Shown here piece by piece: positions 1 through 7,493 of a DNA stretch of 25,240 nt. The notes beneath the pieces are model-generated. The model did not search any database. It was not told the origin of the DNA and was given only the letters and a program-made list of their open reading frames with translations. Each line of letters begins with the position of its first letter. Position 1 is the first letter of the stretch. Position numbers and translations under genes: made by a program. Source of the stretch: CAZZKF01 sp964654995. Lineage in GTDB: Bacteria > Pseudomonadota > Alphaproteobacteria > CAZZKF01. The DNA is taken from contig CAZZKF010000033.1 in assembly GCA_964654995.1 (NCBI GenBank), forward strand, positions 1-25,240. The letters run 5' to 3'.

Positions 1-62
1 TTCTGAATGCCACGGTAGAGATCACCATCGTCGGCGGGCAGATCGTCTATCAGAAACAGTAA
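1..62 (+). CDS. C-terminal end of a probable amidohydrolase (partial)
   Basis: Only the last 19 codons are inside the window, in the frame that ends with TAA at 60-62. They read LNATVEITIVGGQIVYQKQ. A final beta strand of the form 'V..TIVGG.IVY' is the usual ending of amidohydrolase-family (YtcJ-like) metal-dependent hydrolases, where it closes the small beta-sandwich domain. No catalytic residue is visible, so the substrate cannot be named. It converges with the minus-strand tRNA, leaving 9 bases between them. The family call rests on this short tail alone. Confidence 0.5.
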   Translation, partial: LNATVEITIVGGQIVYQKQ

Positions 63-71
63 GCCGGGGGC

Positions 72-148
72 TGGTCGGGGAGACTGGATTCGAACCAGCG
101 ACCTGCTGCTCCCAAAGCAGCTGCGCTACCAGACTGCGCTACTCCCCG
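72..148 (-). tRNA. tRNA-Pro (anticodon UGG)
   Basis: The reverse complement folds as a standard cloverleaf. It has a 7-bp acceptor stem CGGGGAG/CTCCCCG, a D arm closed by GCGC pairs, an anticodon stem GCTGC/GCAGC with loop TTTGGGA, and a T arm with the TTCGAAT loop. Loop positions 34-36 read TGG, giving proline. The 3' ACCA is encoded (complement of 72-75). It is transcribed in the same direction as the cold-shock and DUF192 genes upstream and may share their transcript. No obvious promoter of its own was found. Confidence 0.97.
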
Positions 149-270
149 AGTCTTTCACCACCGAACGGCCAACAGGTACACCAAGCCGCCATCTGCGACA
201 AGCGGCTGGGATGGCACCGGCGGCTGACGCCGACAGCGCCGAGAACCGCTCCCGGTACTGCAATTCTTGA

Positions 271-813
271 CTAGCGCTCGGATGAACGCGCCATATCGGA
301 GCTGTTTCGGCCCCCTTGGCCAGCATGAAGAGCCGGGTGGTCGACGCGGTCGCCCGCCTCAATGCCCAGTTTTTCGGTGGTGCCGGCGACGACTTCGAGA
401 ACTGCGGCCACCGGTCCGGCGCTGCGAATCGGCTCCAGCGACAGCGGCGTCGTGTTGCGGGCGATATTGACGATTTGGCCGTCGACATCGATGAACAGCA
501 TGTCGAGCGGCACATAGGTGTTCTTCATCCACATCGACACCAGTTGCGGCCGATCGAAGAGAAACAGCATGCCGCTGTCCGGTGCCAGCCGGCGGCGAAA
601 CATCAGCCCCTTGCGCCGCTGCGAAGGGGTGCGTGCGACCTCGACCTGAAAGCGGTGTTTGCCGCCGGCCGTGACGATCACCACCTCGGTATGCGCCACC
701 GCATCGTCTTCACCGGTCGCCGCCGAGCCCTGCCCGGCGGCCGCCGGATCGGACGTCCCGACGGCCAAGATGGCGGCCACGGCGAAGACGGCAGCAGCCA
801 ACCACCGGGTCAT
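271..813 (-). CDS. Exported DUF192 family protein
   Basis: A 180-residue protein with a cleavable signal peptide: MTRW, a hydrophobic stretch at about residues 5-19, then an AAAG-type cleavage region near 24-27. The DUF192 domain covers about residues 42-160, with the family hallmarks RRKGLMFR, GMLFLF and WMKNTYVPLDMLFID (residues 95-109). DUF192 proteins are small beta-rich periplasmic proteins with no settled biochemical role. The ATG at 813 was chosen because GGAG lies 9 bases upstream and the signal peptide then starts at once. In-frame ATGs at 840 and 867 are possible but lack a good ribosome site. The gene follows the cold-shock gene on the same strand (66 bases after its stop), so the two are probably co-transcribed. 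The last 20 residues are polar and not part of the domain. Confidence 0.85.
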   Translation of the reverse strand: MTRWLAAAVFAVAAILAVGTSDPAAAGQGSAATGEDDAVAHTEVVIVTAGGKHRFQVEVARTPSQRRKGLMFRRRLAPDSGMLFLFDRPQLVSMWMKNTYVPLDMLFIDVDGQIVNIARNTTPLSLEPIRSAGPVAAVLEVVAGTTEKLGIEAGDRVDHPALHAGQGGRNSSDMARSSER

Positions 814-878
814 CGGGAGGCGCTCCGGTCGCCACTGCATTTGAACGTCCGGGTCCGATTGTGACATCTGGCCACCGG

Positions 879-1445
879 CTATCTCCCGACCGGTGGCGGG
901 CCGGTCAGTTCGATCTCGACGACCTGCGGGCCCTTTTCGCTTTCGCCGATCCGCACCCGCGCCGCCTGACCCGGAGCGATATCGTGCAACCCGTGCCGAC
1001 GTAGCACCTCCATGTGGACGAAAATGTCCTGGGTGCCCTCGCCGCGCGAAACGAAGCCGTACCCCCGGGTCCGGTTGAACCATTTGACGGTGACATCGAT
1101 GAAATCGCCCTGAGGTTCGGGAAACGAATGCCGCCCCGGGCGAGCCGCAGTCTCCGCCCTGTGCTCGGGCTCGACCGCATGGCTGGTATCAAAGCTGATG
1201 ATCCGCGCCACCTGCATGCCTTTGGGGCGCTGCACCGCTTCGCAGACGACGACCGTGCCTTCGGGCAGGCTGCGCCGTCCGGTCTCACGCAACGCACTAT
1301 GATGCAACAGAATATCGCCCGAGCCGTCTTCCGGAACTATGAACCCGTACCCTTTTGCGGCATCAAACCACTTGACGGTGCCCTTGGCCTCGACGGTTTC
1401 TTCCACAACGTCCGCAGAGCCGCCCTCGGACTCTTCGCTTACCAT
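879..1445 (-). CDS. Cold-shock protein with two cold-shock domains
   Basis: A 188-residue protein with two cold-shock (OB-fold) domains. The first is at about residues 20-86, with VKWFDAAKGYGFI for the RNP1 surface and DILLHHSAL for RNP2. The second is at about 117-182, with VKWFNRTRGYGFV and DIFVH. The domains are joined by a charged linker. Cold-shock domains bind single-stranded RNA or DNA and act as RNA chaperones or antiterminators. The two-domain form is common in alphaproteobacteria. The ATG at 1445 was preferred over one at 1484 because GGGAG lies 7 bases ahead of it. The first domain's RNP2 has LL where the second has FV, so the two may not bind equally well. A sigma70-like promoter may lie just upstream (see 1475-1504). 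Confidence 0.92.
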   Translation of the reverse strand: MVSEESEGGSADVVEETVEAKGTVKWFDAAKGYGFIVPEDGSGDILLHHSALRETGRRSLPEGTVVVCEAVQRPKGMQVARIISFDTSHAVEPEHRAETAARPGRHSFPEPQGDFIDVTVKWFNRTRGYGFVSRGEGTQDIFVHMEVLRRHGLHDIAPGQAARVRIGESEKGPQVVEIELTGPPPVGR

Positions 1446-1474
1446 CCTGCTACTCCCACGTACAGGAACTTGCA

Positions 1475-1504
1475 AAGATATCATGGATTTACCCGGGCGG
1501 CAAA
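1475..1504 (-). promoter_or_regulatory. Possible promoter of the cold-shock/DUF192 genes
   Basis: On the minus strand TTTGCC (complement of 1499-1504) is followed after 18 bases by TATCTT (complement of 1475-1480). This would start transcription about 20 bases ahead of the chosen ATG. It is a partial match to the sigma70 consensus, seen by eye only. Confidence 0.3.
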
Positions 1505-1587
1505 CGCCGTTAACCCTATCTTCCCGGGTGCCGCCGGCGTGTGCTGGGACGGCCCGCGAGATCAGGCTGCGCCGGTGTCCCCGAAAG

Positions 1588-1616
1588 TTCTGGAACGCTT
1601 CGGTAATCTATATTAT
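1588..1616 (+). promoter_or_regulatory. Possible promoter of nhaD
   Basis: An AT-rich pocket stands out in GC-rich surroundings. TATTAT at 1611-1616 (or TATATT at 1609-1614) could be a -10 box, with only a poor -35 (TTCTGG, 1588-1593) 17 bases upstream. Transcription from here would give a leader of roughly 100 bases that contains the two hairpins at 1639-1678. Confidence 0.3.
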
Positions 1617-1638
1617 TGAATCTGCGCCCGACGGTCGT

Positions 1639-1678
1639 CCGCCGTGATGATCGGCGGCACCGCGGGGCCCTATCCCGC
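1639..1678 (+). promoter_or_regulatory. Tandem hairpins in the nhaD 5' leader
   Basis: Two hairpins stand in a row. The first has arms CCGCCG (1639-1644) and CGGCGG (1652-1657). The second has arms GCGGG (1662-1666) and CCCGC (1674-1678). Each has a 7-base loop. They lie 45-80 bases before the start codon of the antiporter. They could be an RNA control element, or simply GC-rich complementarity. They match no riboswitch class I recognise. Confidence 0.4.
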
Positions 1679-1712
1679 ATCTGTGAAAATGACCGTCGAA
1701 ACCCCCAGAAAG

Positions 1713-1725
1713 GGAGGTGAACTTG
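1713..1725 (+). promoter_or_regulatory. Strong Shine-Dalgarno deciding a TTG start
   Basis: GGAGGTGA at 1713-1720 is an eight-base match to the complement of the 16S rRNA 3' end. It sits 2-5 bases before TTG at 1723. The GTG at 1717 is in frame but lies inside the Shine-Dalgarno itself, so it is unlikely to be the start. Confidence 0.7.
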
Positions 1726-3144
1726 GCCCGCGCAGTGATCTTTTTCCTGGTCCTGATCGGATTGCCGGCGGCCCCGGCTTTCGCTGTCACTACCGAAATC
1801 GGCCCACTCAACCTTCAGCAGACTGGCAGCATCCTGGGGTTGGTTGCGGTCGTGACCTTCATCGTCGCCTACGTCTTCGTGATGGTGGAGGAATTCACCC
1901 ATTTGCGGAAATCGAAGCCGGTCATTCTCGCCGCCGGCATCATCTGGGCCCTGGTCGCCATCCGGGCCATGCAGTTGCCGGAGGCCGAGCTGGCGGCCGT
2001 CGAGGGCGCCTTCAAGTTCACTTTCCTGGAATTCGCCGAGCTGTTCATGTTCCTGCTGGTGGCGATGACCTACATCAATTCGATGACCGAGCGCGGGGTC
2101 TTCGAATCCTTGCGCTCATGGCTGGTGGCGCGCGGCTTCGGCTATCGCAAGGTGTTCTGGATCACCGGTACGCTGGCCTTCTTCATCTCGCCATTTGCCG
2201 ACAATCTCACCACCGCCCTGTTGATGTGCGCCGTGGTTCTGGCTGTCGGCAAGGACAATCCCAAATTTGTCGCTCTCTCGGCTATCAACATTGTCGTCGC
2301 CGCCAATGCCGGCGGCGCGTTCAGCCCGTTCGGCGACATCACCACGCTGATGGTCTGGCAAAAAGGCATCTTCCCGTTTTTCGACTTCCTGGACCTGTTC
2401 CTGCCGTCGGTGGTGAATTTCCTGGTGCCGGCGGCAATCATGCATTTCGCCGTCCCCAATTTGGCTCCGAAAGTATCCGGTGAGATCGTGCCAATGAAAA
2501 TCGGGGCCAAGCGTATCATCGCGCTGTTTCTGCTGACCATCGCGATCACCGTGTCCGGGCATCAGTTCCTCGACATGCCGCCGGTATACGGCATGATGAC
2601 CGGCCTGTCCTTCCTTCAACTCTTCGGGTTCTATCTGAAGAAGGTGGAACACCGTCGCGCCGCCACCCAGGCAACCGGCGAAATCACCGCCTTCGACGTC
2701 TTTCGCAAGGTGGCCCGGGCCGAGTGGGACACCTTGCTGTTCTTCTATGGCGTCCTGATGTGCGTCGGCGGCCTCGCCACCTTCGGCTACATGGCGCTGA
2801 CCTCAGAGGTCATGTATGTCCAGTGGGGGCCGACCATCGCCAATATCACGGTCGGGTTGCTGTCAGCCGTCGTCGACAATATACCGATCATGTTCGCGGT
2901 GCTTACCATGCGCCCGGAAATGTCCGAAGGGCAGTGGCTGCTGGTCACGCTCACCGCCGGCGTCGGCGGCAGTCTGCTTTCCATCGGCTCGGCCGCCGGC
3001 GTGGCGCTGATGGGCCAGGCCCGCGGGATGTACACCTTCTTCTCCCACCTGCGCTGGACCTGGGCGATCGCGCTGGGCTACGCTGCCAGCATCGCCGTCC
3101 ACATGTGGATCAACAGCGCCCGCTTCCTGCCGGGCTGGATGTAG
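1723..3144 (+). CDS. nhaD: NhaD-type Na+/H+ antiporter
   Basis: A 473-residue polytopic inner-membrane protein of the NhaD family within the ion transporter superfamily. It exchanges cytoplasmic Na+ (or Li+) for external protons, giving salt and alkali tolerance. Conserved family segments are visible: FAELFMFLLVAMTYINSMTERG (about residues 104-125, the YINSMTERG part being typical), SPFADNLTTALL (156-167, with the Asp/Asn pair in the broken transport helix) and NAGGAFSPFGDITT (195-208). The second half has the matching VVDNIPIMFAVL and GGSLLSIGSAAGVALMG. The N-terminus looks like a signal or first membrane helix ending at PAFA. The start is taken as TTG at 1723 on the strength of the Shine-Dalgarno. 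It is followed after 35 bases by coxG on the same strand, so read-through into the cox genes is possible. Confidence 0.93.
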   Translation: MARAVIFFLVLIGLPAAPAFAVTTEIGPLNLQQTGSILGLVAVVTFIVAYVFVMVEEFTHLRKSKPVILAAGIIWALVAIRAMQLPEAELAAVEGAFKFTFLEFAELFMFLLVAMTYINSMTERGVFESLRSWLVARGFGYRKVFWITGTLAFFISPFADNLTTALLMCAVVLAVGKDNPKFVALSAINIVVAANAGGAFSPFGDITTLMVWQKGIFPFFDFLDLFLPSVVNFLVPAAIMHFAVPNLAPKVSGEIVPMKIGAKRIIALFLLTIAITVSGHQFLDMPPVYGMMTGLSFLQLFGFYLKKVEHRRAATQATGEITAFDVFRKVARAEWDTLLFFYGVLMCVGGLATFGYMALTSEVMYVQWGPTIANITVGLLSAVVDNIPIMFAVLTMRPEMSEGQWLLVTLTAGVGGSLLSIGSAAGVALMGQARGMYTFFSHLRWTWAIALGYAASIAVHMWINSARFLPGWM

Positions 3145-3179
3145 GTTTGCATTGAGCTTTAAGGGGTGCGCGTAAGCCA

Positions 3180-3737
3180 ATGGAAATCAAAGGGGAATAC
3201 CGCATTCCGGCGCCCCGCCAGCAGGTCTGGGCGGCGCTCAACGACACCGAGGTCCTGCGCCAGTGCATTCCCGGCTGCGAAACCCTGGAGCGCACCGCCG
3301 AGAACCAGCTGGAAGCCACGGTCTCGGCCAAGGTCGGCCCGGTCAAGGCGCGGTTCAAGGGCCAGGTCACCTTGTCCGATCTGAAGCCGCCGGAAAGCTA
3401 TGTGATCAGTGGCGAGGGCTCGGGCGGCACCGCCGGTTTTGCGCGCGGGCAGGCAAAGGTCAGCCTGCGCGAAGATGGCGGCGAGACGGTTCTTACCTAT
3501 GTCGCCGAGGCGACCGTCGGCGGCAAGCTGGCGCAGATCGGCTCGCGCCTGATCGATGCCACGGCCCGCAAGATGGCCGACGAATTCTTCGACAAATTCA
3601 GCGAACTGGCCGGCGGGGTACGGGTCGAGGCGCCGCCGGCCAAGCCCGAAGCCCGCGGTCTTTCCCCGTGGATCTGGGTGCCGGCACTCATTGCCCTGAT
3701 CGGCGCCGTGCTGTGGTATTTCAGCGCCGGCAACTGA
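3180..3737 (+). CDS. coxG: CoxG, SRPBCC-fold membrane-anchored accessory protein
   Basis: A 185-residue protein whose first 150 residues match the CoxG (CO dehydrogenase subunit G, SRPBCC/START-like) family. It begins MEIKGEYRIPAPRQQVWAAL with the typical LRQCIPGCE segment, and has KARFKGQVTLSD further on. A tail helix at about residues 161-182 (WIWVPALIALIGAVLWYF) should anchor it in the membrane. The fold encloses a hydrophobic cavity. In mycobacteria CoxG has been linked to handling quinone for the Mo-CO dehydrogenase, so here it may connect the soluble enzyme to the respiratory chain. It precedes coxS by 101 bases. The Shine-Dalgarno is weak (AAGGGG at 3161-3166, 13 bases away). The family call is firm and the exact role is inferred. 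Confidence 0.9.
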   Translation: MEIKGEYRIPAPRQQVWAALNDTEVLRQCIPGCETLERTAENQLEATVSAKVGPVKARFKGQVTLSDLKPPESYVISGEGSGGTAGFARGQAKVSLREDGGETVLTYVAEATVGGKLAQIGSRLIDATARKMADEFFDKFSELAGGVRVEAPPAKPEARGLSPWIWVPALIALIGAVLWYFSAGN

Positions 3738-3748
3738 CGTAGGTTCTG

Positions 3749-3789
3749 CCGCTGGTACGTTCTTGTCTTGACCTCGCCGGCGCCAGCGG
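3749..3789. repeat. Inverted repeat between coxG and coxS
   Basis: CCGCTGG (3749-3755) and CCAGCGG (3783-3789) are perfect 7-bp inverted arms 27 bases apart. A TTGACC that could be a -35 box (3768-3773) lies between them. It could be an operator or leader structure controlling coxSLM separately from coxG. There is no U-run, so it is not an intrinsic terminator. Confidence 0.3.
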
Positions 3790-3838
3790 AAAAACTCCAC
3801 AGACGTATCAAACCAATAAATCATTTCAGGAGGCGTGC

Positions 3839-4309
3839 ATGGCCATCCCCGTGACCATGACGATCAACGGCCGGGAGGTTTCGGCAGAGGTCGAGCCGCG
3901 AACCTTGCTGGTCGATTTTCTGCGCCGCGACCTGGCGCTGACCGGAACCCATGTCGGCTGCGACACCAGCCAGTGCGGGGCCTGTACCGTGCATCTGGAC
4001 GGGCAGCCGGTGAAATCCTGCACGGTCCTGGCGGTGCAGGCCGACGGGCATGCAATCACCACCATCGAGGGCCTGGCCAAGGGCGACGATCTGCACCCCA
4101 TGCAGAAGGCGTTCAACGATCACCACGGCCTGCAATGCGGTTTCTGCACACCGGGCATGATCATGGCGGCGATCGGCATCGCCGAGCGCCATGATGAGCT
4201 GTCCGAAGACATCATTCGCCACGAGCTTGACGGCAACATCTGCCGCTGCACCGGCTATCACAACATCGTCCGAGCGGTCGAAGCCGGGGCGCGGGCAATG
4301 AAGGGGTAG
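3839..4309 (+). CDS. coxS: CoxS, [2Fe-2S] small subunit of a Mo hydroxylase
   Basis: A 156-residue protein, full length for the family, with both Fe-S domains. The N-terminal plant-ferredoxin-type domain has Cys41, Cys46, Cys49 and Cys61 (GCDTSQCGACTVHLDG). The C-terminal helical domain has Cys100 and Cys103 (QCGFCTPGM) and Cys135 and Cys137 (GNICRCTGYHNI). It passes electrons from the molybdenum centre in CoxL to the FAD in CoxM. The start is fixed by AGGAGG followed by 5 bases and ATG. The gene is first of the S-L-M trio and ends 5 bases before coxL. Confidence 0.96.
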   Translation: MAIPVTMTINGREVSAEVEPRTLLVDFLRRDLALTGTHVGCDTSQCGACTVHLDGQPVKSCTVLAVQADGHAITTIEGLAKGDDLHPMQKAFNDHHGLQCGFCTPGMIMAAIGIAERHDELSEDIIRHELDGNICRCTGYHNIVRAVEAGARAMKG

Positions 4310-4314
4310 CAGCC

Positions 4315-6675
4315 ATGACCAAGCCAATGATCGGCAAGCCCCTCAAGCGCCTCGAGGACCGCCGGTTCATCACCGGCCAGGGCCGCTACGTCGATGATAT
4401 CAACCTGCCGGGCCAGTGCCACGCCTGGTTCCTGCGGGCGCCGCATGCGCACGCCCGCATCCGCAGCATCGATACGGCTGCGGCGCGATCGATGCCGGGT
4501 GTCGTGGCGGTGCTGACGGGGGCCGATCTGGCGGCTGATGGCGGCGCCAATTTCGCCTGCGGCTGGATGGTGCATTTCAAGGATGGCAGCGAGATGAGAG
4601 AGCCGCCGCACCCGGCGCTGGCGGTGGATCGGGTGCGCTATGTCGGCGAGCCCTTTGCCGTCGTTCTGGCGGAGACGCGTGAGGCCGCCCGCATCGCCGG
4701 CGAGGCGGTCGAGGTCGATTTCGAGCCCCTGCCGGCGGTCGTCAACATGGCCGAGGCGCGAAAGCCGGAGGCCCCGCAGCTTCATGACGAAGCGCCCGGC
4801 AACCTGTGCTTTGAATGGGAACTCGGCGACCGGGAAGCGGCCGAGAAGGCGCTCGCCGAGGCCGCCCATGTCACCGAGCTGGAAATCGTCAACAACCGGC
4901 TCGTGCCCAATGCGCTGGAGCCGCGCGCCGCGGTCTGCGCCTATGATCGCGGCACCGAATCCTTCACCATCTACACCACCAGCCAGAACCCGCATCTGGT
5001 GCGGCTCACCTTTGCCGCCTTCCTGAACCTGGCGCCGGAGCACAAGATCCGGGTCATCGCGCCCGATGTCGGCGGCGGCTTCGGCTCCAAGATCTACGTC
5101 TATTCCGAGGAAACGGTGTGCGCCTGGGCGGCCCGCAGGATCGGCCGGGCGATCAAGTGGACGGCGGAGCGCTCGGAAAGTTTCGTGAACGACGCGCATG
5201 GCCGCGATCACGTCACCCGGGCGCGCCTGGCGCTGGATGAGAACGGCAGGTTCCTCGGCCTGTTCGTCAGCACCAAGGCCAATCTCGGGGCCTATCTTTC
5301 GGCCTTCGGCTCGGCCGTGCCGACCTACCTTTATGCGACGCTGCTCTCCGGCCAGTATGTATTGCCGGCGATCTATGCGGAAGTCGACGGCATCTTCACC
5401 AACACCACGCCGGTGGACGCCTACCGCGGGGCGGGACGGCCCGAGGCGACCTATGTGCTCGAGCGCCTGGTCGAAAAAGCGGCACGCGAGCTGGGAATCG
5501 ACCCGGCCGAGCTGCGCCGGCGCAACTTCATCCCCAGGGACGCCTTTCCCTATGAGACGCCTGTGGGCTCGGTCTATGACACCGGCGATTATGAGGCGTC
5601 GCTCGACAAGGCGCTCGAAGAAGCCGACTACGCCGGCTTCCCGGCGCGGCGCGAGGAAGCCGCACGGCGCGGCAAGCTGCGCGGCATCGGACTGTCGTGT
5701 TATATCGAGGCCTGCGGCTCGGCACCGTCCAAGATCGCCCAGGAACTGGGCGCCGGCATCGGCCTGTTCGAATCCGCGCAGGTTCGGGTCAATCCGACCG
5801 GCGACGTCACCGTGCTGACCGGCACCCACAGCCACGGTCAGGGCCATGAGACCGCCTTTGCCCAGATCGTCGCCGACCGGCTGGGCATCTCCGTCGATGA
5901 CGTCGAGATCGTCCATGGCGATACCGCCAAGGTGCAGTACGGTGTCGGCACCTTCGGCTCGCGCTCGCTGGCGGTCGGCGGCGCGGCGCTGGTCAAAGCG
6001 CTGGACAAGATCGAGGACAAGGGCAAGAAAATCGCCGCCCATATGCTGGAGGCGGCGGTCGAGGATATCGAGTTTTCGGACGGCCAGTTCCGGGTCTCCG
6101 GCACCGACCGGGCGATCAGCTTTGCCGATGTCGCCTTTTCGGCCCATGCGCCTCTGAACTACCCGCTCGACGAGCTGGAACCGGGGCTCGACGAGACCGC
6201 CTTTTACGACCCCGGCAATTTCACCTATCCGGCCGGAACCTACATCTGCGAGGTCGAGATCGACCCCGAGACGGGCCTTGTCGATATCGTCAAGTTCACG
6301 GTGGTCGATGATTTCGGGCGCATCGTCAATCCGATGATCGTCGCCGGCCAGGTGCACGGCGGTCTGGCCCAGGGGATCGGTCAGGCGCTGCTGGAGAACT
6401 GCGTCTATGACGAGGCCAGCGGCCAGCTTGTGACCGGCTCGTTCATGGACTACTGCATGCCGCGCGCCGACGATCTGCCGTCGTTCGATCTCAGCCTCAC
6501 CGAGACGGTGTGCACCCATAATCCGCTGGGCGTCAAGGGCTGCGGCGAGGCCGGTGCCATCGGCTCGCCGCCGGCGGTGATCAACGCCATAACCGATGCG
6601 CTGGGCATCGACAATATCGATATGCCGGCCACGCCCGAACGGGTCTGGCGGGCGATAGCGCGAGGAGATGCTTGA
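4315..6675 (+). CDS. coxL: CoxL-like molybdenum large subunit, form II
   Basis: A 786-residue xanthine oxidase-family Mo hydroxylase subunit that binds molybdopterin cytosine dinucleotide. Visible motifs are VGGGFGSK (residues 252-259), the active-site loop AYRGAGR (369-375), the cofactor-contacting HSHGQGHET stretch, GTFGSRS, and the catalytic glutamate Glu745 in GCGEAGAIG. Form I (proven CO dehydrogenase) carries a cysteine in this loop (AYxCSFR). AYRGAGR is the form II signature and lacks the Cys that holds the Cu in the Mo-Cu centre. CO oxidation should therefore not be assumed; aldehydes or other small carbonyl or N-heterocyclic substrates are possible. AAGGGG (4301-4306), overlapping the end of coxS, is its ribosome site. 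Confidence 0.94.
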   Translation: MTKPMIGKPLKRLEDRRFITGQGRYVDDINLPGQCHAWFLRAPHAHARIRSIDTAAARSMPGVVAVLTGADLAADGGANFACGWMVHFKDGSEMREPPHPALAVDRVRYVGEPFAVVLAETREAARIAGEAVEVDFEPLPAVVNMAEARKPEAPQLHDEAPGNLCFEWELGDREAAEKALAEAAHVTELEIVNNRLVPNALEPRAAVCAYDRGTESFTIYTTSQNPHLVRLTFAAFLNLAPEHKIRVIAPDVGGGFGSKIYVYSEETVCAWAARRIGRAIKWTAERSESFVNDAHGRDHVTRARLALDENGRFLGLFVSTKANLGAYLSAFGSAVPTYLYATLLSGQYVLPAIYAEVDGIFTNTTPVDAYRGAGRPEATYVLERLVEKAARELGIDPAELRRRNFIPRDAFPYETPVGSVYDTGDYEASLDKALEEADYAGFPARREEAARRGKLRGIGLSCYIEACGSAPSKIAQELGAGIGLFESAQVRVNPTGDVTVLTGTHSHGQGHETAFAQIVADRLGISVDDVEIVHGDTAKVQYGVGTFGSRSLAVGGAALVKALDKIEDKGKKIAAHMLEAAVEDIEFSDGQFRVSGTDRAISFADVAFSAHAPLNYPLDELEPGLDETAFYDPGNFTYPAGTYICEVEIDPETGLVDIVKFTVVDDFGRIVNPMIVAGQVHGGLAQGIGQALLENCVYDEASGQLVTGSFMDYCMPRADDLPSFDLSLTETVCTHNPLGVKGCGEAGAIGSPPAVINAITDALGIDNIDMPATPERVWRAIARGDA

Positions 6676-6676
6676 C

Positions 6677-7471
6677 ATGTACGAGTTCAACTATCATCGC
6701 GCCACCAGTCTGGACGAGGCCGCCGCCTTGCGCGCGAGGGCCGAGGATGGCCTTTATCTGGCCGGTGGCCATACTCTCATCCCGACCCTCAAGCAGCGTC
6801 TGGCGGCGCCCTCCGATGTCATCGATCTCTCAAGCGTGCCCGATCTCGCCGGCATTCAGGTCGATGAGCGCGCCGTCACCGTCGGCGCCATGACCCGCCA
6901 TGCCGAGGTCGCCGGCTCCCCCGAGATCGCCCGCGTCCTGCCGGCGCTGGCCGAGCTGGCCGGCCAGATCGGCGATCCGGCGGTGCGCAACCGCGGCACG
7001 CTCGGCGGCTCGATCGCCAATGCCGATCCGGCTGCCGATTATCCGGCCGCCGTTGTCGGGCTGGGGGCCACGGTGATCACCACGGCCCGCGAAATCGCCG
7101 CCGACGACTTCTTCACCGGCCTGTTCGAGACGGCCCTGGACGAGGGCGAGATCATCACCGCCGTGCGCTTTCCCATACCCGAGGCGGCGGCCTATCAGAA
7201 GTTCCTCAACCCGGCCTCGCGCTATGCGGTCGTCGGCGTCTTCGTGGCCCGGACTGAGAGCGGCATCCGCGTCGCCGTCACCGGCGCCGGTGCGCATGTC
7301 TTCCGGGTGCCGGAGATGGAGGCGGCCCTGGCCGGCAATTTTTCGCCCGATGCGATTGCCGGCATCACCGTCTCGGCCGACCGGCTGAACGCCGATATTC
7401 ATGCCAGTGCCGAATATCGCGCCCATCTGGTCGGGGTGATGGCGCGCCGCGCCGTCGCCCGCATCGCCTGA
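6677..7471 (+). CDS. coxM: CoxM, FAD-binding medium subunit
   Basis: A 264-residue FAD subunit of the Mo hydroxylase. Both flavin-binding motifs are present: AGGHTLIP (residues 29-36) and TLGGSIANADPAADYP (108-123). The C-terminal CO-dehydrogenase flavoprotein domain follows. It collects electrons from the Fe-S subunit and hands them to the quinone pool or another acceptor. The ATG at 6677 is preferred: GAGGAG (6662-6667) lies 9 bases upstream, and MYEFNYHR is the normal family N-terminus. An ATG at 6668 would overlap coxL by 8 bases. The S-L-M gene order is that of form II clusters; form I clusters run M-S-L. Confidence 0.95.
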   Translation: MYEFNYHRATSLDEAAALRARAEDGLYLAGGHTLIPTLKQRLAAPSDVIDLSSVPDLAGIQVDERAVTVGAMTRHAEVAGSPEIARVLPALAELAGQIGDPAVRNRGTLGGSIANADPAADYPAAVVGLGATVITTAREIAADDFFTGLFETALDEGEIITAVRFPIPEAAAYQKFLNPASRYAVVGVFVARTESGIRVAVTGAGAHVFRVPEMEAALAGNFSPDAIAGITVSADRLNADIHASAEYRAHLVGVMARRAVARIA

Positions 7472-7493
7472 ACGCACGCGGTTGCGCCCCGAC

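Noticed and set aside
126..515. 129-codon minus-strand open frame over the tRNA and DUF192 gene
   Set aside because: It ends inside the tRNA-Pro gene and overlaps the DUF192 frame; Ser/Arg-rich with no recognisable domain.
1588..1620. GGAAC followed by AT-rich DNA, considered as an EcfG general-stress promoter for nhaD
   Set aside because: The expected CGTT at 16-17 bases downstream is absent.
1639..1678. Tandem nhaD leader hairpins as a known riboswitch (Na+, mini-ykkC type)
   Set aside because: Loop sequences and conserved bases of those classes are not present; kept only as an unclassified leader structure.
3738..3838. Intrinsic terminator between coxG and coxS
   Set aside because: The inverted arms are 27 bases apart and no U-run follows.
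4258..6690. 810-codon open frame on the minus strand opposite coxL
   Set aside because: It mirrors the codons of a clearly real gene in GC-rich DNA, has low-complexity Arg/Gly/Asp-rich composition and matches no family.
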